This document shows positions 33,483-45,398 of a stretch of DNA of 64,000 nucleotides, in pieces. A program made the position numbers and the translations under genes. Position 1 is the stretch's first letter. Each line of letters starts with the position of its first letter. The notes beneath the pieces are model-generated. The model worked only from the letters and a program-made list of their open reading frames with translations. It searched no databases and had not been told where the DNA came from. The DNA is from Diacronema lutheri (Eukaryota > Haptophyta > Pavlovophyceae > Pavlovales > Pavlovaceae). Location: assembly GCA_019448385.1 (NCBI GenBank), contig JAGTXO010000040.1:248001-312000 (forward strand). The letters are read 5' to 3'.

Positions 33483-35035
33483 TCAGAAGAACGAGCCGAC
33501 TTTCTTGGCCTTTGGCTGCACGACGCCGCTCTCGACGAGCGAGCGCGAGACGCCGCGCAGCAGCCGCAGGTCGCCATCCGTCGGCTCGGCTCGGCGGAGG
33601 GGCGTCGGGAGGAGCTTCTCGACGTCGACCGCCTTGTCCTGCAAAAAGGACCACGCGCGCAGCCACTCCGCGGGGCTCGCGCGGATCGGCGCGTTGAGGT
33701 GCGCCGGGATGATCCGCTCGAAGCGCCACCGCGCGACGCGCCGCGCGAACTCGACCGTCGGTTGCGGCTGCCTGTCCAAAATTAATTCCGTCAAGACGGG
33801 TGGCACGAACGGCCGGTCGCGGATCGCGGCGAACGAGCGCTCGGCGCTGTCCGCGTCCCAGTCCCACGGGTAGAGCCCGCCCCAGCCCAAACGGCGCATC
33901 TCGGCAGGCGTCAGCCGGCAGTCCGCAAGCGCGTCCGCCAGGCTTTTCACACGGATGCCTGTGGCGCGTCCGCGACGCAGAGAGGCGAAGCGCACGGCGC
34001 GCGCGCGCGCGCGCGCGTGGCGCGCGGCGCGATACGGCGCGTGCGCTTCAGCGCGGCGCGGCGGCGCGGTGCGCGGGCGCAAAAGCGCGCCGCGCGCGCC
34101 CGCGCGTGCGCACCCGCCGGATTGAAAAAGAGCGCAAAGAGCGCGATGCGCTGCCATCCGCGCAGCCGGACAGCCGGACTATCGGCGACGGTCTCGAAGC
34201 CCGAGTCGCGCGCGTGGAAGAGGAGCGCGTCGACGTCGTACGCCATGATTGCCGGCGGCTGCGCGCGTACGCCCACAATCGTGTCGACGACGAGCAACGA
34301 GCCGCTCGGTTTGTGCACAAAAGCCGCCTCTCCAAACGCACCGTCGCGCGAGCGGAAGGTTCCGAGCAGCGTGTGCTCGAGCTGGCGCTGCCAGGGAAGG
34401 CCGGCGGAGCTCTCGGGGAGCTTGCGCACATCCGCGCCCGCGAAGCCGAGCCAGCTCAGTGGCAAGTTGAGCGGGAACGCGTACTGGCCTGGCAGAACCC
34501 ACAGCGCGGCGCCACGCCCGACCGCGCGCGCAAACGGTCCAGCAAACACCTTGTGCTCGACGCCGAGGGTGGGGAGCACGACGTGCCGCACGCGGCCGTG
34601 CTCGGCCTCAAGCTCGCGCACCAGCCGCATGCACTCGCGCGTCGGCGCCACCGGGCAGAAGGCGAGGAGCGCGTCCTCGCCCGCCTGCTCGTCGGCGTAT
34701 TTCACGATCGTCATACGGACGGGGACGTGCACGTACAGAGCGCCCTGGAGCTGGTCAAAAGTCCAGACCTGGCCCTTGACCACTTCGGTACGCAGCGTCT
34801 TGCGCTGACCGAACGGGAAGATCGGTAGCGCCGGCCACAGCTGCCACGCTTGGTCGGCGGCCGATGACGCGCGCGGAACGCCGCGTGCGCGCGCCGGCGC
34901 GCGCGCGCGCGGCGCCGCTCGCGCCACGCTCGGCGCGCGTGCGGCGAGCACGTGCGCAGCGGGCGCGCGCGCCGGCGACGCGCGGTGCCAGCCCGTCGCC
35001 ACGCCGACGACGAGCGCCGCGAGCCCGACGTGCAT
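33483..35035 (-). CDS. DUF4336 protein, plastid-targeted
   Basis: Two exons, 35035-34114 and 33958-33483, give 465 residues. Removing the 155-bp intron (GTGCGC...CACAG) joins FALFFNPAG to IRVKSLADAL within the family's C-terminal region. Diagnostic DUF4336 stretches are VAPTRECMRLVRELEAEHG, VRHVVLPTLGVEHKVFAGPF, WVLPGQYAFPLNLPLSWLG, LLFHARDSG, GWGGLYPWDWDADS and RWRFERIIPAHLNAPI. The family is restricted to photosynthetic lineages and a few bacteria and has a metallo-beta-lactamase-like look, but its function is unknown. MHVGLAALVVGVATGWHRAS is a signal peptide followed by a long Ala/Arg/Pro transit region, so a plastid site is likely. The ATG at 35035 was chosen because the frame upstream offers only GTG. 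Confidence 0.88.
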
Positions 35036-35188
35036 CCTCACTTCCCCCACGCCCCAGACGCGCACCTGGGCTGCAGCAGGGCAAGCTTTTCCCTTTTTAA
35101 AAAGGAGCCCGAGTAGGATATCGCCATCGAAACCATCGCCCGTCGCCCGGCGGTCGCCCGGGAGCTCGCTGGTCGGCCCTCCAAGCCG
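35036..35188. promoter_or_regulatory. divergent promoter between DUF4336 and SLC35-type genes
   Basis: A spacer of 153 bp that contains CTTTTTAAAAAGG at about 35090-35104, one of few A/T-rich motifs in the area and a candidate core-promoter element for one of the two genes. Confidence 0.45.
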
Positions 35189-36445
35189 ATGGCGCCGTGG
35201 GGCGCGGGCGGGCTACCGGTCCGCGCGCGCCTCGAGCGGCGCGTGGTGCTCGCGATTCTCTCCTGGTGGTGCTGCTCGATCACGATCATCTTTTATAACA
35301 AGTGGATGATGCGCTCCCTTTCCTTCTCCTTTCCCCTCTCCATCACGGCGATCTACATGGCCGTCAAACTGCCGCTTGGCTTCGCCGCGACGCGCTGTGG
35401 TGAAACCGACATCGACGTGAGCTGGCGTACGACGGTGCGTTGGATCATCCCGCTCGCGCTCGTGACGAGCGTGGAGATTGGGCTGAGTATGTCCGCCTAC
35501 CTTTTCGTCTCGGTCACGCGGATCACGCTCGTCAAGAGCTCCGCGCCCGCGTGGCAGCTCGTGTGGGGCCTGCTGCTCGGCACGGAGCGCGCGTCCGCGC
35601 GGCTGATCGGCGTCGTCTGCCTCGCGACCGGTGGCCTCATCCTCGCCACGTACGCGCGCAACCCGGCGACCAACCCGGCGCGGACGGAGGGCATCGTGCT
35701 CCTTGTCCTCGCCACCTGCCTGCAGGGCCTGCGCGGCTGCATGGTGCAGCTCACCCTCCGCCCGACGCCCGGATGGCTCGACTTGAGGTGCAGCGAGCCA
35801 GACTCCGCCGCGGACTCGGCCACCGAGCCGATGGCCGCGCCGGTTGCCGCTGAGCGCTCATCGTCGGTCGACGTGTCGCACGAGGAGCTCGCGCTCATCC
35901 CGCTCGCCGCGCCCGGCGCCGCGCGCGACAATCCTCCCGCGCACGCCTCTAGCGACTGCTGCGCCGCGTACAAGGCAAGAGAGGGCACGGTCATGAAGCC
36001 GCGCGCCGGCGCGTTCGCCGGCCCGCTCGAATGCCAGCAGATCGAACCGATCGCGCTCGTCTACCTGATGGCGCCGTGGACAACGCTCTTCTCTCTCGTC
36101 CTCATGCTCGCGCTCGAGGGCGCCAAGTTGCGCGACGCGCTGCTCGCGCCGCGCACGGCCGATGGCGGTGGCGCGGCGGGCGCGCACCTCGGCGCGAGCA
36201 CGTTTGCGCTGCTGTTCGGCGCGGGCTCGCTCGTCTTCTGCCTCGTGCTGATCGAGCTGAAGATCGTGCAGCTCACGTCCGCCCTCACCCTCTCCGTCGC
36301 CGGCGCGCTCAAGGAGTGCGTTACGATCATCGGCGGCCACGCGCTGCTCCACGACCGCATGTCGACGTACAACGCCGTCGGGCTGTGCTGCACGATGCTC
36401 GGCGTGCACTTGTATCGATTAGACCGCACAGGGCGCGTGCACTGA
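35189..36445 (+). CDS. SLC35/TPT-family nucleotide-sugar or triose-phosphate transporter
   Basis: A single-exon, 418-residue polytopic protein of the drug/metabolite transporter superfamily. Typical TPT-family features are SWWCCSITIIFYNKWM at the first helix, PLSITAIYMAVK, LVTSVEIGLSMSAYLFVSVT, ITLVKSSAPAWQLVWGLLLG and, at the C-terminus, SALTLSVAGALKECVTIIGG with YNAVGLCCTMLGVHLY. About ten hydrophobic segments are present. A polar insert of roughly 100 residues (about 190-290, Ser/Glu/Ala-rich) splits the two halves, longer than usual and probably a cytosolic loop. Closest in look to SLC35C2-like Golgi/ER carriers. Substrate is not predictable from sequence. Confidence 0.85.
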   Translation: MAPWGAGGLPVRARLERRVVLAILSWWCCSITIIFYNKWMMRSLSFSFPLSITAIYMAVKLPLGFAATRCGETDIDVSWRTTVRWIIPLALVTSVEIGLSMSAYLFVSVTRITLVKSSAPAWQLVWGLLLGTERASARLIGVVCLATGGLILATYARNPATNPARTEGIVLLVLATCLQGLRGCMVQLTLRPTPGWLDLRCSEPDSAADSATEPMAAPVAAERSSSVDVSHEELALIPLAAPGAARDNPPAHASSDCCAAYKAREGTVMKPRAGAFAGPLECQQIEPIALVYLMAPWTTLFSLVLMLALEGAKLRDALLAPRTADGGGAAGAHLGASTFALLFGAGSLVFCLVLIELKIVQLTSALTLSVAGALKECVTIIGGHALLHDRMSTYNAVGLCCTMLGVHLYRLDRTGRVH

Positions 36446-36536
36446 CGCCTCGGCATATTGTGGACATGCTTCTGCTGGCGACTCAAAATTTTTAGGCTGA
36501 GTGGTCAATATCATGGCTGGGCCGCCAGGACGCAGC

Positions 36537-38172
36537 TCAAAATCCGCGCACTGCGCCATCGCCGCGCGCGCCGCGCTCGCGCGCGGCTGAGAACTGGCCG
36601 AGCTGGACAACGCCGGCCTGCGCGGCGGCGAGCGCGCCCTCGAGCGTGCCGCGCCGGAGGTAGAGGCGGCAGTCGAGCGACACGCACTCGACGGGCGCGC
36701 GCTCGCACGCGACGCAGCGCGCGCACGCGTCGTCGAGCTCGAGCAGCGCGCGCTCGGCCGCGCGCGCGCGCGTCGCGAGCGCGAGCGCGGCCGCCTGCGG
36801 CTCGCGCGCGCACGCGGCGCAGAGCGCGCCGTCGGCCGGCTCGGCGCACGCGACGCAGTGCCGGCTCGCCCAAAAGCGCTCAAGCGTCGCGCGCAGCGCT
36901 GCGCCGCCGCGCGCCGCCGAAGGCGGCGGTGGTGGCGGCGGCGGCGGCGCGCGCGCGCCGCGGCGGACGTCAACGAGCCATGCCTCGACGTCGGCGCCGG
37001 CGAGGCCGAGGACGCGCTGCAGCGCGGGCACGAGCTGCTTCGTCACGTAGTACGTTGCGTGCAGCCGCAGCGCGCCGCGAGCGCGCACAAAGTCGCGCGG
37101 CGAGACGACGAGCTCGTGCAGCTTGGCGCGCGGCTCGCCGGCGACGACGACGTACGGCACGCGCTCGCCGTGCTGCGGCGCGGCCATCGGGTCGGCCGCG
37201 AGGGCGCGCGCGGCGACGAGCGCACTCGGCGGCGGCAGCCCGCGGTACGAGCCGAGTCGCACCTCCTTCGCGAAGACGAAGTCGCTCACGGGCGCGTCAG
37301 CCGCGGCCGCGCGCCGGAGCGCCCTGCGCACGGCGAGCTTTGCGGCGGAGAGGTCGCCCGCCGTGTCGAAGAGCGCGCGGAGCGAGCGGTCCATCGCCTT
37401 GGCGACGGCAGCGCACGAGTCGCGCCGCACCGACTCGAGCCCCTTCACCTCGTACGTTGGCGCCGTCTGCGCATCGTGCGCCCACGCGTAGCCCGCATAG
37501 CGCTTCTTTGCGACCAGCACGCACGGGTCGTAAACCTGTTCAAACTCGAGCTCGACGGGGTGCGGCTCGGCGGCCGTGACGGCGGCGGCGATCGCGCGGC
37601 CGACGGCGAAGGCCTCGGCGCGGCTCGCGCCGGGCAGCTCGATGAAGAGCGAGTCCGTGTCACCGTACACGACGCGCGCACCGAGGTAGGCGCGCGCGCC
37701 GCCGTGTGCGCCGTCGGCCTCGACGAGCGCGATCGCGCGGCGGAGCGTCTGCGCGCCGAGTGAGACAATCGCGTCAGCGAGCGGCGCGCAGGGCATCCGG
37801 CCGGAGAAGGAGGCGGACGTGTAGCCGTACGTTACGTTGGCGAGCAGCTTGAGCCCGATCTGGCGCGCGTCGAGCGAGCGCCGCAGCCGGCGCAGGCCCG
37901 CCTCGTCGGCCGTGCCGCCGCCACCGCCGCCGTCCGCGCCGCCGTCCGCGCCGCCCGCGCGCAGCGCGCGCTTGAGCGCGGCCTTGACCATGAGCCGCGT
38001 GTCGAGGATCTCGCGCACCATCCGCGGCAGCACGCCCTCGCGCACCGCCGCGCTCACGAACGCCGTGCCGTTCGGCGCAACGAGCAGCTGGCCGCGCGAG
38101 GCGAGCATGGCGGCGTCGGCGACGCGCGCGCGCATGTCCGCGACGCCCACGCGGCACGGCGGGCCGACCGCC

Positions 38173-38217
<45 letters not shown>

Positions 38218-41200
38218 GCGTCGGCGGACAGCGGCGAGCCCGCGCGGCGCTCGTCGTCGGCGTTCACGCCGGTGCGCTCGATCGTCGACTCGGTCGCCGT
38301 CGTCACCGCGGCGGCTGCGGCGGCGGCGGCGGCGGCACGCGCGGTGTCGATGGCCGACTCGATCGTGGGCGCGTCGCCGAGCAGCGTGGAGAAGCACAGG
38401 TTGTACGCGGCCATAAGCGACGGGTAAAGCGCGCGAAAGTCCAGCACGATCACCGGACTCTCATAGTACCGCCCTTCCGGCTCAAGCAGCAGCGGGATGT
38501 GCAGCAGCGGGCGTTGGCCGGCAACCGCTGCCTTTGGCGGCGAGAGGAGTGCAAAACCGCGCGCGCGCGCGAGGCGAAGGAGGACTGACTCGACGCGCAG
38601 TTGCGAGCCGCGCGTGCACACCGAAATTAAATCGAGCCCGAAGACGCGCGCCAGCTCGCACATGCGGCCGATCGCCTCGAGCGCCTCCAGCACGCCCGCA
38701 AGGAGAAGCAGCCTTGTGCTCAAATAGGCGCTCGCCTCGCGCCGGCCGCGCGCGCCGCCGCGCAGCCAGCGCGACGAGAGCGCGCGCGCGGGCAGCAGCG
38801 GCGATCGCACACCAAGGGTGTGCCGCACGACGCTCTCGAAGGTATAGTCGCGCAACTTGAGCTCCTCGCGCGCGAGCCGCCAGCCGTTCACGACGACGCG
38901 CCCGGCGAATGGCACGCCGTACCCGCCGCGCTCCGCCCAGCCGGCCGAGCCGCGCGCGCCCGTCGATCGCCCGCCGCGTTCGCCGCCGCGCTCGCCGCCG
39001 CCACCCGGCGGCGGTGGCGCGCGCCGAGCGCCCGCTCCGCCGCCGCCATGCCCACCGCAGCAGCCCACGCCGGCTCCCGCCGACGGCGGCGGGGCGAACA
39101 AGCCGCCGCGCGCGCACGCCGCAGCCACCAACCCGGTGTCGAACGCGCGCGTTCTCAAAGCGCGCGCTGCCTTGTCGTCAGCGGCGTGCGCTCCGCCGGC
39201 ACCCTCAGCGTCGCCCTCGTTTTCGTCGTCGTCGTCGTCGCTGGGCGCGCGCCCGCATTCGAGCGCGTCGTGCCGCGCTTCGTCCTCGGCCGCACCGTCC
39301 TCGTCAAGCTCGCCCGCCAGCGCCGTCGCCGCCACGCCGACTACGCCGCCGGTCGCGTCGCGCGCACGTGCGCCGCCCGCGCCCGGCGGCGCGCGCGCGG
39401 TGCGCTCGGGCGATGCCGCACCCAGCATGGCGGCTGGTGCGGCGATGGCGGCCGCAGAGGTGGCGGTACGCGCTGGCGCGCACGCGCCGCTGGCCCGCTC
39501 CACGCCTGCACAGGCCGCTTCGCCCGCTTCCGCACCAGCCCTGGCCGTGGCAGACGCAGCCGCCACCGCCGCCGCCGCCGCGACCGCGACGCCCGCGACG
39601 ATGAGCGCGTCGGCCGCGCGCAGCCGCAGCCTGCCGAGCAGCTCGCACATGGGCAAGCCGAGGGTCTCGCCCCGCTGCACGACGTAACCGACGGAGCTGC
39701 GCACCGAATCGTAACCGACAATAACGTCACTGTCCAACCGACGCACCAGCATGGTGGCAAACGCGACGAGCAGCGCGCGCTCCCCGCCGCGCACGAGCAG
39801 CACGTCGTCGAACGCCTCGACGCCACACGCGCGCGCCGACGCACTCGCACTCGCGCGCGCCACCGGCGCGTCGGCCAACGCGCCGGCGCCGTCCGAGCCG
39901 AGCGCGCTGCGCGCGTCGGCCGCGGCGAGGATTCGCGCGCCGTCCGCGCCGCCCGTCGCGGCGGCCAGCGCATCGGCGTCGACGAGCAGGCAGTTCGACA
40001 CGCCAATGGCCGCGGTGCAACGGCCGGAGCACCGCGCACCGCAGCTGGCGCACCCGGCGGCGTTGGCTTCACCGCCACGGCCGCCGGCGCCGCAACTGCC
40101 GCCATCGGCGCGCGCACGAGCCTGCCCGCTCGCGGCGGCCGCGATCGCCGCGCCGTCGGCCGAATCGTCCCACCACGCAATGGCGACCGCAAGCAGAGCG
40201 TCGTACGCCGGGTTGGGCAGCAGCTCGCCGCGCGTGTCCGCGAGGATTTCGATGGCGAGCGTGCGCACGCCGAGCGCGGCGGGCGCGCCGTCGGCGACGC
40301 GAGCGCGCGCCGGCGCTGGCGGCGGCAGCGGTGGCGGCGGGCGCGGCTCGTGCTGGGGCCGTGGTGGCAGCGCGTGCGGCGTGGGCGATGGCGGCGAAAC
40401 GCCCGTCAAGCCGCGCGCCACCGGCTGCGTCGCTGCGCCGAGCGGCGGCAAAGGCGGCGCTGGTGCGCGGTGTACACGAGCCGCGGGCGCGATCGCGGCA
40501 CCGCCCTCGTGGTCGCTGCCGTGCGGCCATGTGTGAGCGCTGAGCCACGCGAGGGTGTCGCGCACCGTCGGCGGGTGAGGCGCGTACCGCACCGCCACGC
40601 GCGCGCCCGCGCGCGCGCGCCGCCGGCCGGCGGCGAGCGCGACCGCCGCTGCCGAGCGGTGCGCAAAGTCGCCGTCCATGGCGCGCAGAGAGGGCAGGAT
40701 GGCTGGCCGCAGTTCAAAGGGCCGGTTGGCGCGCACGACGACGCGACCCGGCGGCGCGTCGGCGAGCCGCCGGTAGTGCGGCGCGCGCACGTCGACGCGC
40801 GTCACGCCGTGCGCGCGCAAAGTCGCACACAGCTCGGCCGCGCATGGCGGTGGTGCGCCAAGCCACCACGCGCGGCCGGCGCGCGCGCGCGGCGGAGGCG
40901 CGGCTCTCTGCCCGGGTGGAGGCGTGATGCGCTCGTCGCCACGCGGATCGGCCGTGCCGTGCTGCGGCGCAGCCGTTGGGCGCGTGCTCTCGACCCAGCC
41001 CGTCGCAGTCAGCACCGAGCGGAAAGGCGCGCGACGCTCCGATGCGCGCCGCGCGCCACGCGCGCGGCCAACGCCGCGCAGCGCGCCGCGCGCGCTGTCG
41101 GACTCGTCCGACGAGCTCGCGTCGGCCGTCGCGTCAGCGCCCACGGGCTCGCCACCCGCCGCGTCGGCAGCCCAGCCGTTGAAGCGCGTGGCGTCGTCGT

Positions 41201-42890
41201 ACTTGGGCGATGCCACGCGCCGGCGCGCCGCGGGCGGGCTGGCGCGCGCGGGTGGCAACCGCACGGCCGGCTGCGGTGGCGGTGGCGTGGCCGACGCGAG
41301 AATGCGCACGTCGTCGCTGCCCTCAAGCTCGGAGCGTGTCGTGCCGTGCGGTTGCGAGGCGGGCCCGTCCGTCGACGTCGGCGTGCGCTCCGCCCGCGCA
41401 GTTGGGCGCGGGCTGGTGGTGGTCGCACTCGCTGCCAAGCTCTCGCGCCCGTGCAGCTCCGACGCAGGTGGCGGCACGAGCGGCGTGTGCTGTGCGGGCG
41501 GCTGCGCCGGATGCGGCGGCGGTGGCGTCGAGCGCGGGCTGGCGGGCGACGGCGAGGGCTGCGCCACGAGCGCTCGGGCTGCCGGCGGCGGTAACGGCCA
41601 AGCGTAACGGTCGATGCCACCGTGACGCTTGGCCGTTACGCTTAGGCGCGGCGCATGCACCGCCGCCGCGGAGCTCGCCGCTGCCGCATCTGCGCGCGTG
41701 GGCGCAGCAGCCGCGCCGCGCACGCCGCCGCTCTCGTCCTCGTCGTCGACGGGCAAGAGCGCGGCCATTCCCGCAGCAGCGGCCGCAGCAGCGGGCACTC
41801 CAGCGCAGCGCGGCGGGCGCGCGCCGACGGTGGGCGGCGAGGACGTGCGCGCGGTGCTCGCGCCGAGCAACGCCATGCGCAGAGCGCGGGCCGAGCAGCC
41901 TCGCGCGCCAGCGGTGAGCGCAACGCCGACCACGCAGCCGGCGCTCGGCGCGAGACCGCCGCCGCGCACAGCGCGCGGCGGCTCGCGGCTGACGGCACAC
42001 TGCGATGCACACACACACGGCGCGCAGCACGCGTCAGCGCCCGCCGCCGGCGCATCCGCGCCGCCGCTTGCGCCGCGCGCGCGCCTCGCGGCGTGCGCGC
42101 CCGCGCCGTCCGTGTCGGCCGCGTCCAACACGTGCGCGCGGCCGTCACGCGGCCGCTTGCGCGGCGACGGCGAGCCCAGCTGTCCGGCGGGCGCGCCGTG
42201 CGGCGCATCGGCCGTGGCAGCGTCAATAGTGGGCGCATGCCACGCACTGCCGGGCATCGAAAGGGATGGAGGCATCGGAAGCGATGGCGGCGGCACGCGC
42301 TCCGCGGTTGGCGGCGCGGCTCGGCGTGCAGCGAACGCAGACGGAGGCCATATTGGCGTGCTGACTGGAGGACGGCAGCCATCGTGCAAGCCGGGCTCGT
42401 CAGGCGCGGGCGGCGGCGCGGGCCGCGCGGGCTCGGTGGGTGGCGCGGCTGACGCCTGGCGCGGCGAACAGCGCTCGCCACTGCGCTGTGCGAGCACAGA
42501 TCCATTCGCCGGCGCTCGCGCGCCTGCGCCCGCGCGCGCGCGCGCGCGCGCGTCGATATCGTTTGAATTGCGGCGGCCCGCGCCGAGGGCATCGTCGTCC
42601 AGCACGCACTGTGCGTGTGTGTCTGCTTGCCACGCGCACGGAGGCGGCGCGCCATGCGGCGACTGCGCCTCCCATCGCCTCATGCGCGCGCGGTGTCCAT
42701 CGCTGAGGGCGCCATGCGCGCCGGCCGCGCCCTGCGCGCGGTCCGCGCCGCCCGCGCCGCACGCGCCGCGCGCGTCTTTGCCCGCGCCGCGCCCGACGCG
42801 CCACACCCATTCGCCACCGTCGCCCCCGCAGCTGTTGAGCCCGCCATCGTCACTCCCGCCGCCATCGCTCTCATCCTCCACCCCCTCGCC

Positions 42891-42922
<32 letters not shown>

Positions 42923-43334
42923 TGAGCGCGGCCACGCGCGGCGCGGGCGCGTCCGCCTGCGTCGCGCTAAGAATTTCGTCGACCGCAGCGGCCTCGCGCG
43001 CGGCGGCGCGCTCGGCGGCGCGCGCGCGCACTTCGCGCTGCGAGAGCGCGGGCGGCAGTTGACTCAGCTCGATACCGAGCTGCTCACACTGCGACGCGCC
43101 CCCGTCGCCGTCGGACGCACGAGCGCCAGCCGCCTCGCCCACCGGATGCTCGCCCACCGGACAGTCCGGTCGGTCGCGCACCGGATTGTCGCGCGCCGCC
43201 GGGCGCTCCGCCGGGCCGCATGCGTCCGCGAGAACGGCGGGCAATCCTGAGGCAGCAGGCGGGCACACGCGTAGCTCGTCGCTTTGCCCATGCTGCGCGA
43301 TGTCGCGCAGGCGCTCGACATCGCGGCCATCGTA

Positions 43335-43372
<38 letters not shown>

Positions 43373-45347
43373 GCGAGGCGGAATCGGCGCCAGACGGGGA
43401 GGAGCCGGGCGGCGAGGGTGGCAATGGCGCCCTTACGGATGCAGCTGCGAAGTCGCGACCATTCGCCCAGCCGCACGGCGAAAGTGCGCCGGTTGCTTCG
43501 GGCTGCTGGGAGGCGCTCGCCGCTTGCGCGAGAAGCGCCGCGACGAGGGCGCCATCCTGCGATAAGGAACAAAAATGGGGGCTTGCCTTCTCATCGACTC
43601 CAAGCTGCGATGGAGGCGGCGAGCGCGCGCCTGGCAAGGGCGCGCCGTGGAGCTGCTCGCGCCGCTTGCGCCGAGCGTGCTCCTTGGCACTGCTCGCGTC
43701 GTGTGCAGGCCCGCCCGGCTGCCGCCCCGCCCCCGCCGCCTCGTCGCCCGAGCCGCCGTCGCCCGAGCCGCCGTCGCCGCCGTCCACACCGCACCCATCT
43801 GCGCCGCCGCCATTCGCGCCGTCGTCGTCCGCCCCGCCGCCTGCGTCGACGCGCAGCGCCACGCCCAACGGCTGCTCGCCAGGCCTGTCACCTGCCGAGC
43901 CGAGCAGGGCGCACAGCAGTTGCGACGAGGGCGTGGCGTGCGCATCCAGCTGCTGCGACCACGGGGTACCCTGCGGCGCGCTCGGCAGCGGTGCACGCGG
44001 CGTGGGCGTGCCCTGGGCGAGCGGCTCGGACGTTGGCCGCGCTGACGATGGCGTCATTCCAACCCCGTCCTCCGCCACGCCGACGGGCGCGCCGACCGCG
44101 GGCGAGATGCAGGGTGCGGGCGTAGGCGCGGGCGAGGGCGCAACCGCCGAGTGCGCGCACAGGGCGACCGCCTCGGCGAGCGCCGCGGCCATGCGCGCGG
44201 ACGCAACGGTCGGCGCGTGCGGCGCGGGCTTGCGCGCGCTCCCGAGCTGAGAGTCCGTCGTCAGGCCACCGAGCTCGATCGACGGTTCGTCCGTGCCGCC
44301 ACCGCCGCCACCGCCGCGGCCGCCATCACTCACGCTGCCGCCCGCGCCCGCGCCGCCCTCCGCCGCCGCCGCCGCCGCAGCGCGCCTGCGCGCATCCGCA
44401 GAGCGCGCCGCGTCGGAGCGCGCGCGCGCCGCCTCCTCCTCCCACAGCGTTCGGAGCGAGCCTACTTGGAGGCTCGCCCAGCGCTCGGCGGCCGCGCCAG
44501 GCGGCGACGCTCGCTCGCACGCGTTTGCGATCTGCTCCGCCACGCAGTCGAGCTCAAGCTCGCACGTGCCCATTGGCCGCGCGCCCGCCGGCGACGGCGG
44601 CCCCAGCGGCGCGTCGCCCGCCGCCCACGCGCGCCGCCACCGCTCGGCGGCGGGCGCGCCTGCGGCGGGCGGTGTGCGAGCGGGTGGGAGGGCGCCTCGG
44701 TAGCTCGCGCCCGTGAGCCTGAGTTCGCCCATCCCGACGAGGTTAAAATCGGCGAAGAAGCGCAGCCAGAAGGGCACGTGGGCCTCGTAGACTTCCCAAC
44801 GGCGGCCGAGGATGCAGCCCGCGTGCAGCAGCGCCGTTACGCGTGGCACGGCGGCCGGGTCGACGAGGCAGAGCTTGAGCAAGCTGCACGGCGTAGCGTG
44901 GTACCCGTAGATCGGCGTGCCGCTCCGCAGTTTGGCCGCAAAGACGTGCTCGCGCTCGCGCGCGCCGAGCGCGCCGCCGCCGCCGGCGCCGCCGCCATCG
45001 CCGCCGGCCGCGGCCGGCGCGGACGCGGCGAGCGCCGCATTGACGCTGCGCGCGAGCTGAATGATGAACGCAGCCACCTTGCCGCTGTCGGCCAGGTTGA
45101 CCTGATCCGGCTCGAGCCGGATCAGCACGTACGGGAACACGCGGTGCACGTGCACTAGCGCGCGCTGGCCGGCGGCGGTCGCACCGTAGATGCGGAAGAC
45201 AGGCACGCGCGCGAGCGGCGCGCCGCTGACCTGCGAGTTAGAGAGGTCGAGTCCGGCGACGGGCGCGCCCAGGTAATGGTCGATCACCACGATGCGCACG
45301 CGCGCCACGTCCTCGTCGGCCGGCGACGACTCGCGTGTCTCGCCCAT
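36537..45347 (-). CDS. REV3: DNA polymerase zeta catalytic subunit REV3
   Basis: One uninterrupted frame of 2936 residues. It catalyses error-prone extension past DNA lesions as the B-family polymerase of the zeta complex. The N-terminal domain is recognisable: RIVVIDHYLGAP, RVPVFRIYGA, HRVFPYVLIRL, GTPIYGYHATPCSLLKLCL and VPFWLRFFADFNLVGM. A very long disordered centre (about residues 250-1500) is Ala/Pro/Ser/Asp-rich. Polymerase motif A is DFRALYPSLMAAYN (about 2303), then ARQIGLKLLANVTYGYTSAS, motif C VVYGDTDSLFIELPG (about 2560), and KKRYAGYAW. The C-terminus has the two cysteine clusters expected for a Zn site and a 4Fe-4S site: CVACAEPADGALCAAC, then CVACERAPVECVSLDC, followed by LGQFSAAR. 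The exonuclease motifs look degenerate, as usual in REV3. Small introns in the disordered part cannot be excluded. Confidence 0.93.
41591..41639. repeat. 15-bp perfect inverted repeat inside REV3
   Basis: GTAACGGCCAAGCGT (41591-41605) and its exact reverse complement (41625-41639) are separated by 19 nt. It lies in the disordered centre of REV3 and encodes the VTAKRHGG...RYAWPL region. Such a hairpin is unconstrained by the protein and may be an insertion remnant. Confidence 0.75.
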
Positions 45348-45398
45348 CGACGCATGCCGGCCGGGGCGGGTGCATCAACATTAGAAAGTGAGCGGCGC
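45348..45398. promoter_or_regulatory. divergent start region REV3 / glycosyltransferase
   Basis: There are 51 bp between start codons, or only 6 bp if the glycosyltransferase starts at the in-frame ATG at 45354. It contains ATCAACATTAGAAAGTGAGC, an A-rich patch just before the 45399 start. Confidence 0.4.

Noticed and set aside
38820-41594. 924-codon plus-strand frame inside REV3
   Set aside because: Arg-rich nonsense composition opposite conserved REV3 sequence; GC bias removes stop codons in all frames.
42870-43380. GTC/GTCGTC repeats that read as poly-Val on the plus strand
   Set aside because: They are the antisense of Asp runs in the disordered part of REV3.
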